This document shows positions 44,589 to 55,517 of a stretch of DNA of 64,000 nucleotides, one piece after another (positions within the stretch are counted from its first letter, which is position 1; each line of letters begins with the position of its first letter). A model generated the notes under the pieces. The model did not search any database and was not told where the DNA came from. It saw only the letters and a list, made by a program, of their open reading frames with translations. The stretch lies in contig NC_048298.1 in assembly GCF_013100865.1 (NCBI RefSeq), positions 286,518,941 through 286,582,940 of the forward strand. The letters run 5' to 3'. A program made the position numbers and the translations under genes. Origin of the DNA: Trachemys scripta elegans (lineage: Eukaryota; Chordata; Testudines; Emydidae).

Positions 44589-45100
44589 ACTCCGGGCCAC
44601 CTAAAAGTCCTGCGGCGCAGCGGGGCGCTCAGACAGGCTGCCTGCATGCCATGGCCCCACGCCGCTTCTGGAAGCAGCTAGCTGCTAGCATGTCTCTGCG
44701 GCCCCTAGAGGGGGTGGGCAGGCAGCTCCACGCGCTGCCCCCACCCCCACCCCCGTCCTCACAGCTCCTATTGGCTGGTTTCCCAGGGGCCGCAGAGACG
44801 TGCTAGGAGCCAGATGTTTCCGGGAGCAGCGTGGGGTTATGGCAGGCAGGCAGCCTGCCTGAGCCCTGCTGTGCCGCCGGCCGGGAGCCACCTGTGGTAA
44901 GCACCTCCCAGCTGCAGTCTGCACCTCACACCCCCTCCTCCACCCTAACCCCCTGCCCCAGCTCAGAATCCTCTCCTGCACCAAACTCCCTCCAAGACCC
45001 TGCACCCTCTCCTCCACCCCAACCCGCTGCCCCAGGTCAGAATCCCCCTCCTGCACCCAAACTCCCTCCCAGGAAAAAGACTTATATACAGGGGCCCCAC
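44589..45100. repeat. GC-rich hAT-like interior, C-rich minisatellite
   Basis: The phrases CTCCTATTGGCTGGTTTCCC and CCAACCCGCTGCCCCAG, and repeated CACCCTCTCCTCCACCCCAA-type units, are the reverse-complement style of the hAT element at 872-1972. Termini were not identified. Open frames on both strands come from the composition. A 15-bp tandem duplication (AGGAGAGTTAATCCA) follows at 45110-45124 and 45126-45140. Confidence 0.5.
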
Positions 45101-45140
45101 AAAATTAATAGGAGAGTTAATCCACAGGAGAGTTAATCCA

Positions 45141-47073
45141 GGCCTGGGTGGGGATAGGAGTCTTCCAAAATCTGGTAGTAAAATATATTTTTCCCTTTAC
45201 TATAATGCTCAGCAACCCTTTGGCACCAGGATTTTACCAGGCTTCAAGAGGAATTCACATGATATTAAAGTAGATAGTTGTTGCACTAATGATTCAATGC
45301 TAGTGTGTTTATTTCAGACAGCTAGCCTACCCCCAGTCCTGTGTGGTGCTGAGTGCCTTCAACTTTCATTAAAGTCAATAAGAGGATCAGGGTCTTGACA
45401 AACTGGATGAGACTGAGAATGGTTTTTTCTTGCTCTTAGTCCAGAATCCTCATTCCTAATGTCATGCACAAATGCAGCATATCATAGGAGCCCTGTCCTG
45501 CCTGTGAGATCCCCCACTGCTGCAATGTGGTGCAATGGCAGTTGTAGCCACTGTCTTGACCCAGAATATAATGGACAAAAGGTTATGTATCAGAACCTGC
45601 TTTGACGGGTTTTAGAAAGGCAGCTTCATAAAGTTAGTTATAGCTATTTCTTAGCTAATCTGCTCCTACTGAAAGCACTACTTAATTCTGTCGTAACGCT
45701 GCAAAACGCTGCAATTTGCAGCAATGGTGTTTGGAGTTATTAGTGCAGAATATTGTAATTTTCATAGGGCTGGGAGCATTTTTTATTATAATAGGACTGG
45801 CTGCTCTTATGTTAGGAGGAGGAGTTCTTCCCCATAACCCTTGTGCTGGTGGTCTATGCAAAACCCATTTATTTGGGCTTTGCACAATGGAGCAGGACTT
45901 CCCCCTTAAAATAATGTTCTGTGTAAATGACTGTGATTGCTGCTTTCTTCCCTGCATGACAGAGCATGCAGACCTTTTGGGTATTTGTATGCAAAATAAC
46001 CACCATTAATTTCCACAGACATCTACAATGCATTCACACACACTTTTTCAGTCTCCAACAAAAATCAGTTTGAATGCAATGGTTGTGTGGCAAAATCTCT
46101 GCTAAATAAAATCAAATTGATTTGGTTTATTACTTATTTCTATGACATGTTTACAAAGAATAATGCAGCACTCCGGTTCCAGGGAGAACCCCCTGGATAA
46201 ATCCATCTTCACTTTTAACCGGAATGATCCATTCACATTAGATTAATGTCATAATACAGTACAATAAGCAAAAATCTTAAAACAACAAACAGAAGTTTCA
46301 TACTAAAAGGGATGCTTTAATTACAGAGGGCAGGAGGCAACCTGAAATTATGACTGCTCTGTGTTTTCTGCTGCTTTAAATGAAAAGGTTAGAAATTATG
46401 GGGCAGATCTTCAAAAGCATATATGGCAGTTTGGTGCCATTTATGCCGGTGAAAAAAAATCTGCTCCCAAATTTATTTTTTTTCAGTCCTTCTGAATGCT
46501 ATCAATAATCCTGCAGATCATTAAAACCGAGCTGCTTGTTTACTTTTCTCTCAATTTGGACAATAAAACCAAACTAATGAATTTCACTTTCATTTCTAAT
46601 CCGCATGTGGGATTTTCAAATATGACAAAAACAATTTAAGAGTATAAATTCTCTTTATAAAATCAATGGGGCTTGTTCTCCTAAATCCCTTTGGAAATTT
46701 TGAACCTCTCTCCCAATAACTAATCAATTTCACATTCTGGTTTTCACCCTGTAGCACAAACCTGCAGTGTTTTGGGGTTGCAAACCCTATAGGAGAATGT
46801 TTATTGGTTTATAAACTGTTTACATTGGAGTTTTATATAATGTGACATAGAAACATGTCTAAGGTTTTGAAGAAACTTGTTTTTAGAAGACCTACATTTA
46901 GGGGCAAATTTCACCTGACGATGTGTCTTTAAGTGTATCAGATTATAGTATTTGAAAAGTAGACACCTATGATATTGTAATATTGTATAACTAAGATGTG
47001 CATTTGATGAAGTTGTTTCAAGGAGCAAAATATTAAATAAACAAACACATTAGTATGTCAATGGAATTATTGT
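45141..47073. other. Unassigned AT-rich region, no gene
   Basis: No repeat ends were seen. The open frame at 45716-46009 (97 codons) has a run of hydrophobic residues caused by T-rich DNA, and I do not regard it as a gene. The part at 46100-46760 looks single-copy, with homeodomain-like TTAATTA/ATTAAT words. Confidence 0.35.
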
Positions 47074-47164
47074 GGGCCAGATCCTCAGCTGGTATAAATT
47101 GGTGTAGTTTCATTGCCTTCAAGAGAACCATGCCAATTTTCACCATCTGAAAATATTATGGCCC
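47074..47164. mobile_element. Palindromic GGGCCAGAT mini-MITE, diverged
   Basis: The left end GGGCCAGATCCTCAGCTGGT is the same as at 49503. The right end ATCTGAAAATATTATGGCCC is its degraded inverse. It is 91 bp long and could fold on itself. Confidence 0.55.
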
Positions 47165-48024
47165 ATTGTATATCGTTTCAGCGGGTTTCTGGAGAAATTT
47201 AACTAATCCAAACCAAAAGCTACCTTGGTTTCTTTCCAGGCTATATTAACACCATCAAAGAAGAGTAATAAATATTGACATAACCCTTTGTAGGAAATCC
47301 TTTGCAGGAAACAGAAATCCAATGAAGGAGAAACCATATTTATCCCTCCGCCAATAAAATAAAGGAAAATGGTTCCGAAATTAGTTTCATTTCCAAAGTT
47401 GTGAAAAAGGAATGAGCGGCCTTTTAGTATTTTTTCCACATTCGTTAACTTAATTAAAGTTGTCATGAGTCATGTTTATAACACTTGACATGTCTTGGAC
47501 CAATAATAAAGACAGACACTCAGCCACTGACTTGTTTGTCTAAATTCACTGGGGATTTGTGCCGCTGTCGTCATTAGTTCCTGTACATGGAAAATGAAAA
47601 GGCCAAATTTAGAAACGGATCACAAGTCTCAGGTCAGTTTGTTTCCGAGAAGCCTGATGAAATCTGCTTTCTTATTTAGCCTAAACCTGCCTTCCTAAGT
47701 CTTATCTTCCTTGAGACTTTCAGACCTGTTTCCATCCCTTAAGCTGTTGACTCCTGCCACATTAGAATGATAAGATATGACTAACCTGGCTCTGAAGCCA
47801 GCCGGAGGAGGCCGGTTGCAATTGCCATTTTAAAACAACAGGCAGCTCCCATTGAAGTCACCAGTGCTTCTACTATATAGTTACACACACAGAAAAACTA
47901 CAAAGAGAGGTTGTGATTGTTGTAGTGACACTAACCAAGATTGAGCAATTTTCAACTGCTGCTTCCTATAAGTCATAACTTTCTCAGTCATGGCCCTTTG
48001 GAACTGAAGTTATTTATGGAGAAG
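47165..48024. other. Unassigned, possibly conserved noncoding
   Basis: No repeat, gene or low-complexity tract was recognised. The segment 47200-47600 has varied, non-repetitive AT-rich text including TTAACTTAATTAAAG. Confidence 0.35.
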
Positions 48025-48035
48025 TTAATTATTTG

Positions 48036-48242
48036 TTTCAGAGTAGCAGCCATGTTAGTCTGTATCCGCAAAAAGACCAGGAGTACTTGTGGCACCTTAG
48101 AGACTAACAAATTTATTAGAGCATAAGCTTTCGTGGACTACAGCCCACTTCTTCGGATGCATATAGTGGGCTGTAGTCCGTGAAAGCTTATGCTCTAATA
48201 AATTTGTTAGTCTCTAAGGTGCCACAAGTACTCCTGTTCTTT
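48036..48242. mobile_element. Palindromic Penelope-like insertion with 11-bp TSD
   Basis: TTAATTATTTG is duplicated exactly on both sides (48025-48035, 48243-48253). Inside, 48078-48149 is the near-perfect inverse of 48165-48236 (72-nt arms, 15-nt spacer). One arm reaches the PLE terminus in minus orientation (GAGTAGCAGCCATGTTAGTC at 48041). The other stops after GTACTCCTGTTCTTT. The insert is thus two partial PLE copies joined head to head within one target duplication. It has no coding capacity. Confidence 0.88.
48119..48156 (-). ncRNA. Hammerhead-ribozyme-like core in PLE arm (degenerate)
   Basis: On the minus strand the order is CCGAAGA (box I, C instead of U at the second base), an extra A, a 6-bp stem GUGGGC/GUCCAC with UGUA loop, GAAA, a 3-bp stem AGC/GCU with UUAU loop, and then C. 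This is the layout of a hammerhead core (CUGANGA, stem II, GAAA, stem III, UH). The extra A, the box I change and the absence of an obvious stem I argue against present activity. It is a motif-level call only. Confidence 0.35.
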
Positions 48243-48489
48243 TTAATTATTTGTAAACATTTGCTCAAAACCCCATTCTGCTGACTTTGAATTGGTGAGC
48301 ATGAAATCAATATATGTGGTAGACTTCGAGGAATAGTTTAGTGGAGGCTTTGTCTTCAAAACTTTAAAGATTTTGCATGTGATGAATACAATCTGCGCTA
48401 TGTGTGGAAAAAGCTAGCAAAAGATGTTAGATGCAACTGAAGATGACATTCTGAGCATGTGCTCAGAGCCATAGTTGTTATTTATGAAA

Positions 48490-48600
48490 CTCTGGCAATG
48501 TTCTGTCAATGTACAAACTACAAATTAAAGACAGTCCCTGTCCTCAAGGACTTACAGCCTGGAGGCCAGGCAAAGAGAAAATAAGATGCATTAGCACACA
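48490..48600 (-). mobile_element. MIR-type SINE fragment
   Basis: AAAGACAGTCCCTGTCCTCA then AGGACTTACAGCCTGG matches the block AGACTGTCCCTTCCCCCAAA/GACCTTATAG at 49885-49918 and the one at 4275-4300. The fragment is short. Confidence 0.55.
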
Positions 48601-49500
48601 CACATGAGAGAATATTAATTATTATATTTATTATTATTATTAAAACTTAGAGGTTTGTTTGTTCTTCTGGTGTTTTAAGTGTTGTTATTAATAGTTCACT
48701 TCTTGTGGGCATCATGGAAAAAGTGAGCCTCCACGTGCCCAGCGTCATTTCCCTAAACAAAATAATTCTGCGCAGAATTCACAATAGACTCATTTCAATG
48801 ATTCAACATTCAGCTAAAGCCACATACTCTGTGTGCCGAGAGGCATAATCGCTGGATTCTGGTGTCACTTCCTGGGCTTTTATAGGAATCTGAAGATTCC
48901 AACACTTTTGGTGGCTTTCCGGGCATGACCAGAGATGGTCTCAATTGTAAACAGTGGTTAGTACACATAGCTCTGGGGCCGGGGCAGTTTTCCCCCCATC
49001 ACAATAGCCAATAAATAATCTCATTTTACTTAGGTCCTTAGGTCAGGCTACTACTCCTGTTTGTGAGCTGACAAGGCCAGTATTTAATCCACTTAGTCTG
49101 CCAGCACTCCCCGCCCCCTTCACGCAGACACAGTAAAAGCACAGATCTCCTGTGTGTCACATATAGTCCTTCCCCAGCCTCTTGGGAACATGCATTTATA
49201 AAGAGATGGATTAGGAAAATTACAAGGAGGGTCACAGAATGTCAAACTGTTTTCAAGGCTTAAATCCTTGGATCACTCAAGAGGCAACCCCCTTGGTTCT
49301 TGCGACGACAGTTCAAATGACTCTGCTTTCTGACTTTACAATGCCACTTACAATTGACCTTGGTGTATATTAATAGTGCTGCTTGATGACAGAGCATTCA
49401 GGTCCACTGCTATGGTAAACAACTAAAGGATCATGAATTTCAGAAATAGGTTTACATTTATTTTCTAATTATTCACTGTAAAAATATCTATTTAAATCCA
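48601..49500. other. No gene recognised
   Basis: The sequence has mixed composition, with ATTATTATTATTA near 48628. No element boundaries were found. Confidence 0.4.
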
Positions 49501-49502
49501 AT

Positions 49503-49590
49503 GGGCCAGATACTCAGCTGATGTAAATCCACTTTACTCAAGGGACTTCAGTGGATTTATGCCAGTTTACATCAGGTGGGAATCTGACCC
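49503..49590. mobile_element. 88-bp palindromic mini-MITE (GGGCCAGAT ends)
   Basis: The left half GGGCCAGATACTCAGCTGAT and on to GTAAATCCAC pairs with the right half GTGGATTTATGCCAGTTTAC and on to GAATCTGACCC. AAT lies on each side, so a 3-bp duplication is possible. The element could fold into a single hairpin. A second, worn copy is at 47074. Confidence 0.7.
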
Positions 49591-49794
49591 AATAATCCTC
49601 CTCCCTGAGCTAGCCAGTTCTCAGACCAATCATTTTTATTGTCATTTGATACAATGAAAGAAATGAAGCATTACACAACTACTGCTGGAGAGCTTAAACG
49701 TACACTCCAGGATGACGAGTGACTACCTCTGTGGCTACGTCTCACTTGTTTCTGTCTGTTCCAGAATATGGGATAAGAAATTCTGAATTCTCCA

Positions 49795-49925
49795 TCAGTT
49801 ATTACTATTATTTGTATTATAGCAGTGCATCAAGTCCTGAAGCAAGATCAGGGCTCCACTGTGCAAGGCACTGTACACAAATAATACAAAGACTGTCCCT
49901 TCCCCCAAAGACCTTATAGTTTATT
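49795..49925 (-). mobile_element. MIR-type SINE fragment
   Basis: The words ATTACTATTATTTGTATTAT, GGGCTCCACTGTGCAAGGCA and CTGTACACAAATAATACAAA are the 3' part of the reptile MIR-like repeat on the complement strand. Confidence 0.7.
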
Positions 49926-50475
49926 ACAAAGCGGGTCAGATTCTGTCCTCAGTTTCACCAGTATAACCTGCTTGGCTTCAGTGAGGCTGCACCACTGAAC
50001 TGGAAGTAGAATTTGATCCAATGTCGGACCCAATTCTGCCCTTTCAGAGGGGTTACAGAGGACATTACTGAGAATTTTGTCATCATGTTGAAGTACAATG
50101 CCATCAGCATCTCAGTCTATCACATCAATCTGATTAAAATATTATTGAAAGACATAACGTAGCACATTATGTTCTCATGATATATGGAATTGAATTAACA
50201 TTGCAGCATACCATTTGGTCATAAAGCCACGCATGCTTTTGACCTGGTACCACATTGCACACTTGGCATGTACTTTACAAAATGACTCAGTGTACTCTGG
50301 AAATTATTTTTTAATTGTATTTACCAGAGCCACACGCAATACATTCCACATCAGTCACACCACTAAAATGTAGAGGCCCAATTCTCCTGTCATTTACACC
50401 AGTCCCACCCCACTCTGCTGTCACATGTCTCTGAGTAATGTGCACGTACAAATCTGGGTACTTCACAGTCACAAT

Positions 50476-50857
50476 TAGAGATGGGTTTAAATTTTCCAAG
50501 GGAACATTTTTCCATTAGAAAATGCTGATTAGACAGGATTGAATCTATCCATACTTTCAATGGAAATCAGGCGGCCTGCCTGGTTTCCTGCCAGCCTGAG
50601 CTCCCTGGGCAGCTGCCTCCAGGGGCTGCCCGACTCCCCACACCTCCAGCTCACCAGGGAATTGAGCAGCCAGGCACAAGCTGAAACATTTATTTTCAGT
50701 TCTCACAAAATGGAATGTTTCAGAATTTTTCCTCCCACAAAAAAATTCAATTTTTTTGCTTTTCATCCCAATTTAGGATAATTCTCCTCCCCCTTCTCCC
50801 TCTCCCCCCCATCAATGTTTTTCATGGGAGGGAAATTCCATTTTCTGGCTAGCTCTA
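50476..50857. mobile_element. AT-rich TAGAGCTGG-family MITE with 8-bp TSD
   Basis: Starts TAGAGATGGGTTTAAATTTT and ends CCATTTTCTGGCTAGCTCTA. GTCACAAT (50468-50475) and TTCACAAT (50858-50865) match at 7 of 8. The centre has a GC-rich insert (CCAGCCTGAGCTCCCTGGGC, about 50590-50660) that other family members lack. Confidence 0.7.
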
Positions 50858-50865
50858 TTCACAAT

Positions 50866-52541
50866 CCTGCAGACCCCTTTTCCTCCCATGTACAATGGCA
50901 TAACATCCCTGTGACAACTACAGCAATTGCCTACATAGAAAGTAATTAATGCACTGCTGGAGGTTTTTTAGGGCAGTTTAGTGGTTGGAAAAAAAATCAG
51001 AGGAGGAGGCAGGATGTGACAAATCAGCTCTCTACCAACTACCACCAAAAGGGCTGAGCACCTCTGGTATAGATTCACGCAAAGGAGCCCACAACCTGAA
51101 AGGGCACGGACCTGCAGAAAGTTAAATGTCTTTAGGCTACAGAAAGATATCCGGGTGCTCTATGGAACAACATGGGATTTGGTGTCGAGGATTTCCCCTG
51201 TGTATACTTCAAGCATGACTCAGCAGGAGTTGATCTCTACTTGATTCACAAAAGAAAACACTTGTTTTATACAAACACACGTAAACAGGATTAGGGGAGA
51301 GATGAACAAACCCACACTCACAGATCCACTGAACTACAAGGGCACTCCCACTCTTTCCATATACAAAAATACAAAGTTTCCGCAACAGGGAAACAGCATC
51401 TTGTCCAACGTTCATATTTTTCAAGGTCTCCCTTAATCTGCCTTCCCACTTTTGTTTACTGCATTTCTCAATCTCCTCCTTCTCCAGAAACAGATTTACA
51501 TATCAAACTGATTTATACTCGTTGTTTCCATTTCCCGGTATTCCTTATCTTTATTAACCCCTGTAAAGAGAAAGGTGTGGTTTAGCAGCTTGAGAGTGGG
51601 ACTGTGTACAAGGAACAGCTGAGTTCTAACGGTGGCTTTGGTCAAGTCACTGCCTCCGTTTCCCATATGGAAAACTTCTATAGAACTGAGTAGGGAATGA
51701 GAAATTTTCCATCAAACTTTAAACCAACAGACAGAATTCGATAGCAGGGATATAATTCTCTATTACAAATTCTACAGGTTGCTCTAAAAGTTATATAGAA
51801 AAGATCGCAAAAATGCTATATAAGTAAAAAGTAGAATTAATAATTTTACTCACCTTCCCCATTTGAAGTTTGCTATTATTTTTGATGTATATGAAGTTTC
51901 TTATTTCTTTTCAATTAAGTCCCCTAATTCTGGAATCTGTATCACAGTGTAAAATATTCCTTTATAACCTTTATCAGACCCTTTTGTAACTTTAATACCT
52001 TCTAGCAGGTGCCCTCACAAATATAGAGAATATGGGGCAGATTCTCTACTGGTATAAATTGTCATAGCTCCAACTGGATCTGCCCCAGTGATTTTTGTAT
52101 CAAGAAAAGCATCAGGAAGGTATGTTTTTATTTTACCAAGGGTCTTCACAAACTCATTGGGGCTTACATGACAGAGGAGGTAGCATTAGACTATTACCAT
52201 AGTAGCTATATTTGAAAACCCCACTCCTTGGAGATTTAGAAGGATCATTTGAAATACTACTGCAGTAGCCACAACATGGAAACCGAGGAAAGGCTTGTCC
52301 GATTGCATTGTGCCTTGCACTCCAAGCAATCCCCAAGTGCTTACATGCCTGTACTGAGGGCCCGCGTGCGGCCTAAGCACCACTCTACTCCTGCTTACGC
52401 AGCTATGCTGGCTGTGTGCCATTTGGGGATTCCCCTGGGGCAGAGAATCCCCAGCTGCCCTCATCGGGCACACTGAAGTACCATCTGTGCCACTGGGGGT
52501 AGCTCAAGAGAGATTTAGCAAGCTCAAGGTGCTTACAACCA
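50866..52541. other. No gene recognised
   Basis: This is AT-rich sequence. GGGGCAGATTCTCTACTGGT at about 52033 resembles the palindromic GGGCCAGAT MITE but is degraded. No supported coding region was found. Confidence 0.4.
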
Positions 52542-52549
52542 CCTTAAAT

Positions 52550-52686
52550 CAGGGGTGCTGGAAGTAGGGCTGCTAGGGGTGCAGTAGCAAACCTTGGCTT
52601 GAAATGGTTTCCTTTATATACAGGGTTTGAAATTTTGTTCAGTGGCTCCCAGCACCCCCGCTATACAACCTGTTCCAACACCACTG
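52550..52686. mobile_element. 137-bp hAT-like MITE, GGTGCTGGAA family, perfect TSD
   Basis: Termini are CAGGGGTGCTGGAAGTAGGG and GTTCCAACACCACTG, with CCTTAAAT exactly duplicated (52542-52549, 52687-52694). It is the sister of 11623-11762. Confidence 0.93.
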
Positions 52687-52694
52687 CCTTAAAT

Positions 52695-53985
52695 CTGCCC
52701 CCGATGTGCTCTTTCATCACATGGTCACGCTACCGTAATAGTAAATGCTACACATATACACATTATTTTAAAATAAAATTGTTTATTCAGAGGTCAGTGG
52801 AACCAGTGGCCAAAATCTTAAGCCTTTCCTCTCTGGAAATCTGTATTTAAATTAGGGATGGGTGAATCAATCTGAGAAAGAACCTGCCCCTACGTTAGCT
52901 AGTCCATTAATTGAACCAACTTGCAGCCTTTTTTAACTTCAGCTCAGTTCACATAACTGAGCTTTCAGTCTCCCATCTTGTGATTCCCAGTACAACTGTG
53001 GTTCCCTGCCCTCCACATAACCAGCCAATCCAGCTACACTTCCAACTGTTAAATTTCCCTTGTCATTTCCATGAATGCTAGATTGTGCTCTAGACTGTGT
53101 GTCCCCTTCTCCCCAACACCGGAAACACAGTCTGGGGATACAGATACACAGGGTAAGCAGAAAGGCAAGGGGAGGCGGTGCTTCCCCTAACACAGCTGTC
53201 TCTGCTGCCTGATACCTGGGCCGAGGTGCCCCTGCCCCCCGCCTCTTCCCTTCCCTACTCTGACCCTTCCCAGAGGCTCCTACAGCTTGCTGCTGCTGCT
53301 GCGGGGGCGCGCGCGCGCGTGTGTGTGTGAGAGAGAGAGAATGCAAGCAGGGAGTCAGTGGCAGATGGGGGGGAGTGAGGAGGTGAGTGAAAAAGCCTCC
53401 CAGAGACCTAGTAGAGGAGGTCACTGAAACTGTTAAAGAGCCATTAAAGTGGTAATGAAGCCATTTAACAGGCATTTCCAATGCCCAGGAAGCATTCAGC
53501 CACATTCAGCTGGTTTTTACCTTGTAGGAAAATGTGTTATTGGGGTTAAAAACAGTTTCCAAATGAGGAGCCTTCAGTTATTCTGTGTACCCAGAAGAAG
53601 TAACTGCTAATCTCGCTCAAGGAGGAGCTGACAGCCAGTGAGTTTATTTCTTGATCTAGACGTTTTATTCAAACCCAGTTTAAGTAAACAAGTCTGGCAG
53701 GGAATTCTGTGTAAGAAAGGTGATTAAACTACTGCCTTAATGTCAATGACAAGCACTTTTTCAAAAGGAGAGATTAGGCTTCCGGTTGGCACAGGTAGCC
53801 TGGCTTTTCGTCTCTCTCTCTATACATCATACACCGAACTCCCTGCCGCGCAGAGGAGAATCTACCTTGCAATTGAGCTATGCCTGTTGCCTGCTCAGTT
53901 TCCTTGGGGAATGTTATTAGTGCTTTAAGGTGAAAAGGGGAGAAGGTGTCATGGGGGTGCGGTTGGGGGGACAGTAGCCGGGTGA
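52695..53985. other. Unassigned region with dinucleotide tract, no gene
   Basis: This contains the CTG and GC/GT/GA tracts near 53287-53340. The 188-codon minus-strand open frame at 52939-53505 runs through those tracts (QQQQQ from the CTG run), with no recognisable domain on either side. Confidence 0.4.
53287..53340. repeat. (CTG)n then (GC)n(GT)n(GA)n compound microsatellite
   Basis: A CTG run (about 53287-53302) and a short G-run are followed by alternating GC (53307-53319), GT (53319-53328) and GA (53329-53340). Alternating purine-pyrimidine GC/GT is the classic Z-DNA-forming type, and the adjoining GA run could form a triplex. Confidence 0.9.
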
Positions 53986-54245
53986 GTGACTATAACAGGG
54001 TTCAAAAAAAGAACTAGATAAGTTCATGGAGGACAGGCTCATCAATGGCTATTAGCTAGGATGGGCAGGGATGGTGTCCCTAACCTGTTTGCCAGAAGCT
54101 GGGAATGGGCAACAGGGGATGGATCCCTTGGTCATTACCTGTTCTGTTCATTCCCTCTGGGGCACCTGGCATTGGCCACTGTCGAAAGACATGATACTGG
54201 GCTAGATGGACCTTTGGTCTGACCCAGTATGGCTGTTCTTATGTA
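53986..54245 (+). mobile_element. Older CR1-type LINE 3' end
   Basis: Matches 9170-9442: ACTATAACAGGGTTCAAAAA, AGAACTAGATAAGTTCATGG, GCTAGATGGACCTTTGGTC and CCAGTATGGCTGTTCTTATG. It is 5'-truncated and inserted into G-rich repeat text (GGGTGAGT before it, AAGGAGGTGAGCC after it). Confidence 0.9.
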
Positions 54246-54480
54246 AGGAGGTGAGCCAGCTGCACAGCTGGGGGGGGTCTCATGGTAGGTGGGGAAAGGG
54301 TCTGGTGGGGTGAGGAAGCGAGCAGCAGGTGGGTGAGCGGCAAGCGGGGGAAGAGGTGAGCGGAGGAGGGGATCTCGGGTGGGATGAAGAGGTGAGTGGC
54401 GAGTCACCAGTGGGTGGGGGCGGGGCCTGGGGCAGAGCGAGGTGGAATGTGGACAGGGCTGTGGGCGGAAGAGGCAGGAC
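54246..54480. repeat. Degenerate G-rich minisatellite (GGTGAGCGG units)
   Basis: Imperfect units around GAGGTGAGCGG/GGTGGGTGAGCGGC repeat, with similar text before the CR1 insertion (53940-53985). The array was therefore probably split by that insertion. Open frames on both strands here are compositional. Confidence 0.6.
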
Positions 54481-55225
54481 AAGGAGCTCGCCTCCCTCAG
54501 GGGAAGTTTCACCCACTGCCCATGCGGAAAGGGACAGAGAACAGAGCGTTGGTTCTGCCCTCCCAATGTGCCAGGCAGCACAGCTGAACTGACATAAGGT
54601 AGAGGCAGTAGTTTGCTGCTAGCATAGAGCAGCAGCAGATTACTGTCCTCCTGAGTCATTATTGCTTCCCTGGGGCAATGCTGCAGTGTGGCACCCATTA
54701 CTATGGGCTGCATCCTTGTAGCCCCCTTACTATAGCCTTGTAGCCTTTCATGTCTGTGAAACTGACTCTTTCCTTATGGACCTGTATTTGGTCAAATTTG
54801 CCTTAATCTTTGTGCAGTTTTATTTCATTTGCTCCCTTAACCTCACCCTATGATCCCATTTTTCTGCCTCCTCTTTATGAATTCTCTGTCTCATACAGTG
54901 AATGCCTCTTTCTTATCCTTGATTGTTTTTGAAGGTCCATATTTGCCTCCCTTACTCATGCTGAGCAACAGTAGCTCACTAAACAAGTAGTCTCCTTGAA
55001 ATCAAATGGCCCACTTGCATAGCAAGTTACTACTCAGTATAAATAGTACTGCCGGAATCAGGCACTTTGTGTTTACTACTAGATCGCACTATCTTTGAAC
55101 ATCTGCTATTTCTCCACAGTAGATTTCCTTTTCATTCCTTTTGTCTACTTTCTCTTTCCCCTAGTGCTTCTCGCATTCTCTCAAAACCAGTTAGGCAGAA
55201 ATCCAAATATATGCAATGTCTTAAC
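54481..55225. other. No gene recognised
   Basis: The sequence has mixed composition, with no element boundaries seen. Confidence 0.4.
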
Positions 55226-55228
55226 ACA

Positions 55229-55514
55229 GGCCTTGGCTACACTGGTAATTCACAGAGCTGCACTTGTTGAGCTCAGGGGTGTGAAAAAACACACACACAC
55301 CCCGAGCGCAGCGAGTACAGTGCTGTAAAGCGCCAGTGAAATCAGTGCCTGCAGTGCTGCATGCTCGCTCGCAGCGCTGCAAGCTATTCCCCTCAGAGAG
55401 GTGGAGTACTTGCAGTGCTGCGAGAGAGCTCTCGCAGCGCTGGCGGCGCGGCTACACTCGTGCTTCACAGCGCTGCCGTGGCAGCTCTGTGAATCTGCGA
55501 GTGTAGCCAAGGCC
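55229..55514. mobile_element. 286-bp MITE with GGCCTTGGCTACACT ends
   Basis: Termini GGCCTTGGCTACACTGG and GAGTGTAGCCAAGGCC are inverted repeats, with ACA on both sides. The interior is GC-rich with nested hairpins, including GCTGCGAGAG / CTCTCGCAGC separated by two bases near 55420-55441. Similar to the 25979-26254 type in terminal design (TGTAG and CTACA words), suggesting the same superfamily. Confidence 0.7.
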
Positions 55515-55517
55515 ACA

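Noticed and set aside
45716..46009. 97-codon ORF with a membrane-like hydrophobic run
   Set aside because: The hydrophobic residues come from T-rich codons; it has no signal, no partner frame and no recognised family.
52939..53505. 188-codon minus-strand open frame with QQQQQ
   Set aside because: It spans microsatellites (CTG, GC, GT, GA) and has no domain-like segment. A first exon cannot be excluded, but nothing supports one.
54135..54713. 192-codon minus-strand open frame
   Set aside because: It reads antisense through a CR1 tail and a G-rich minisatellite; the Pro/His/Ser bias is compositional.
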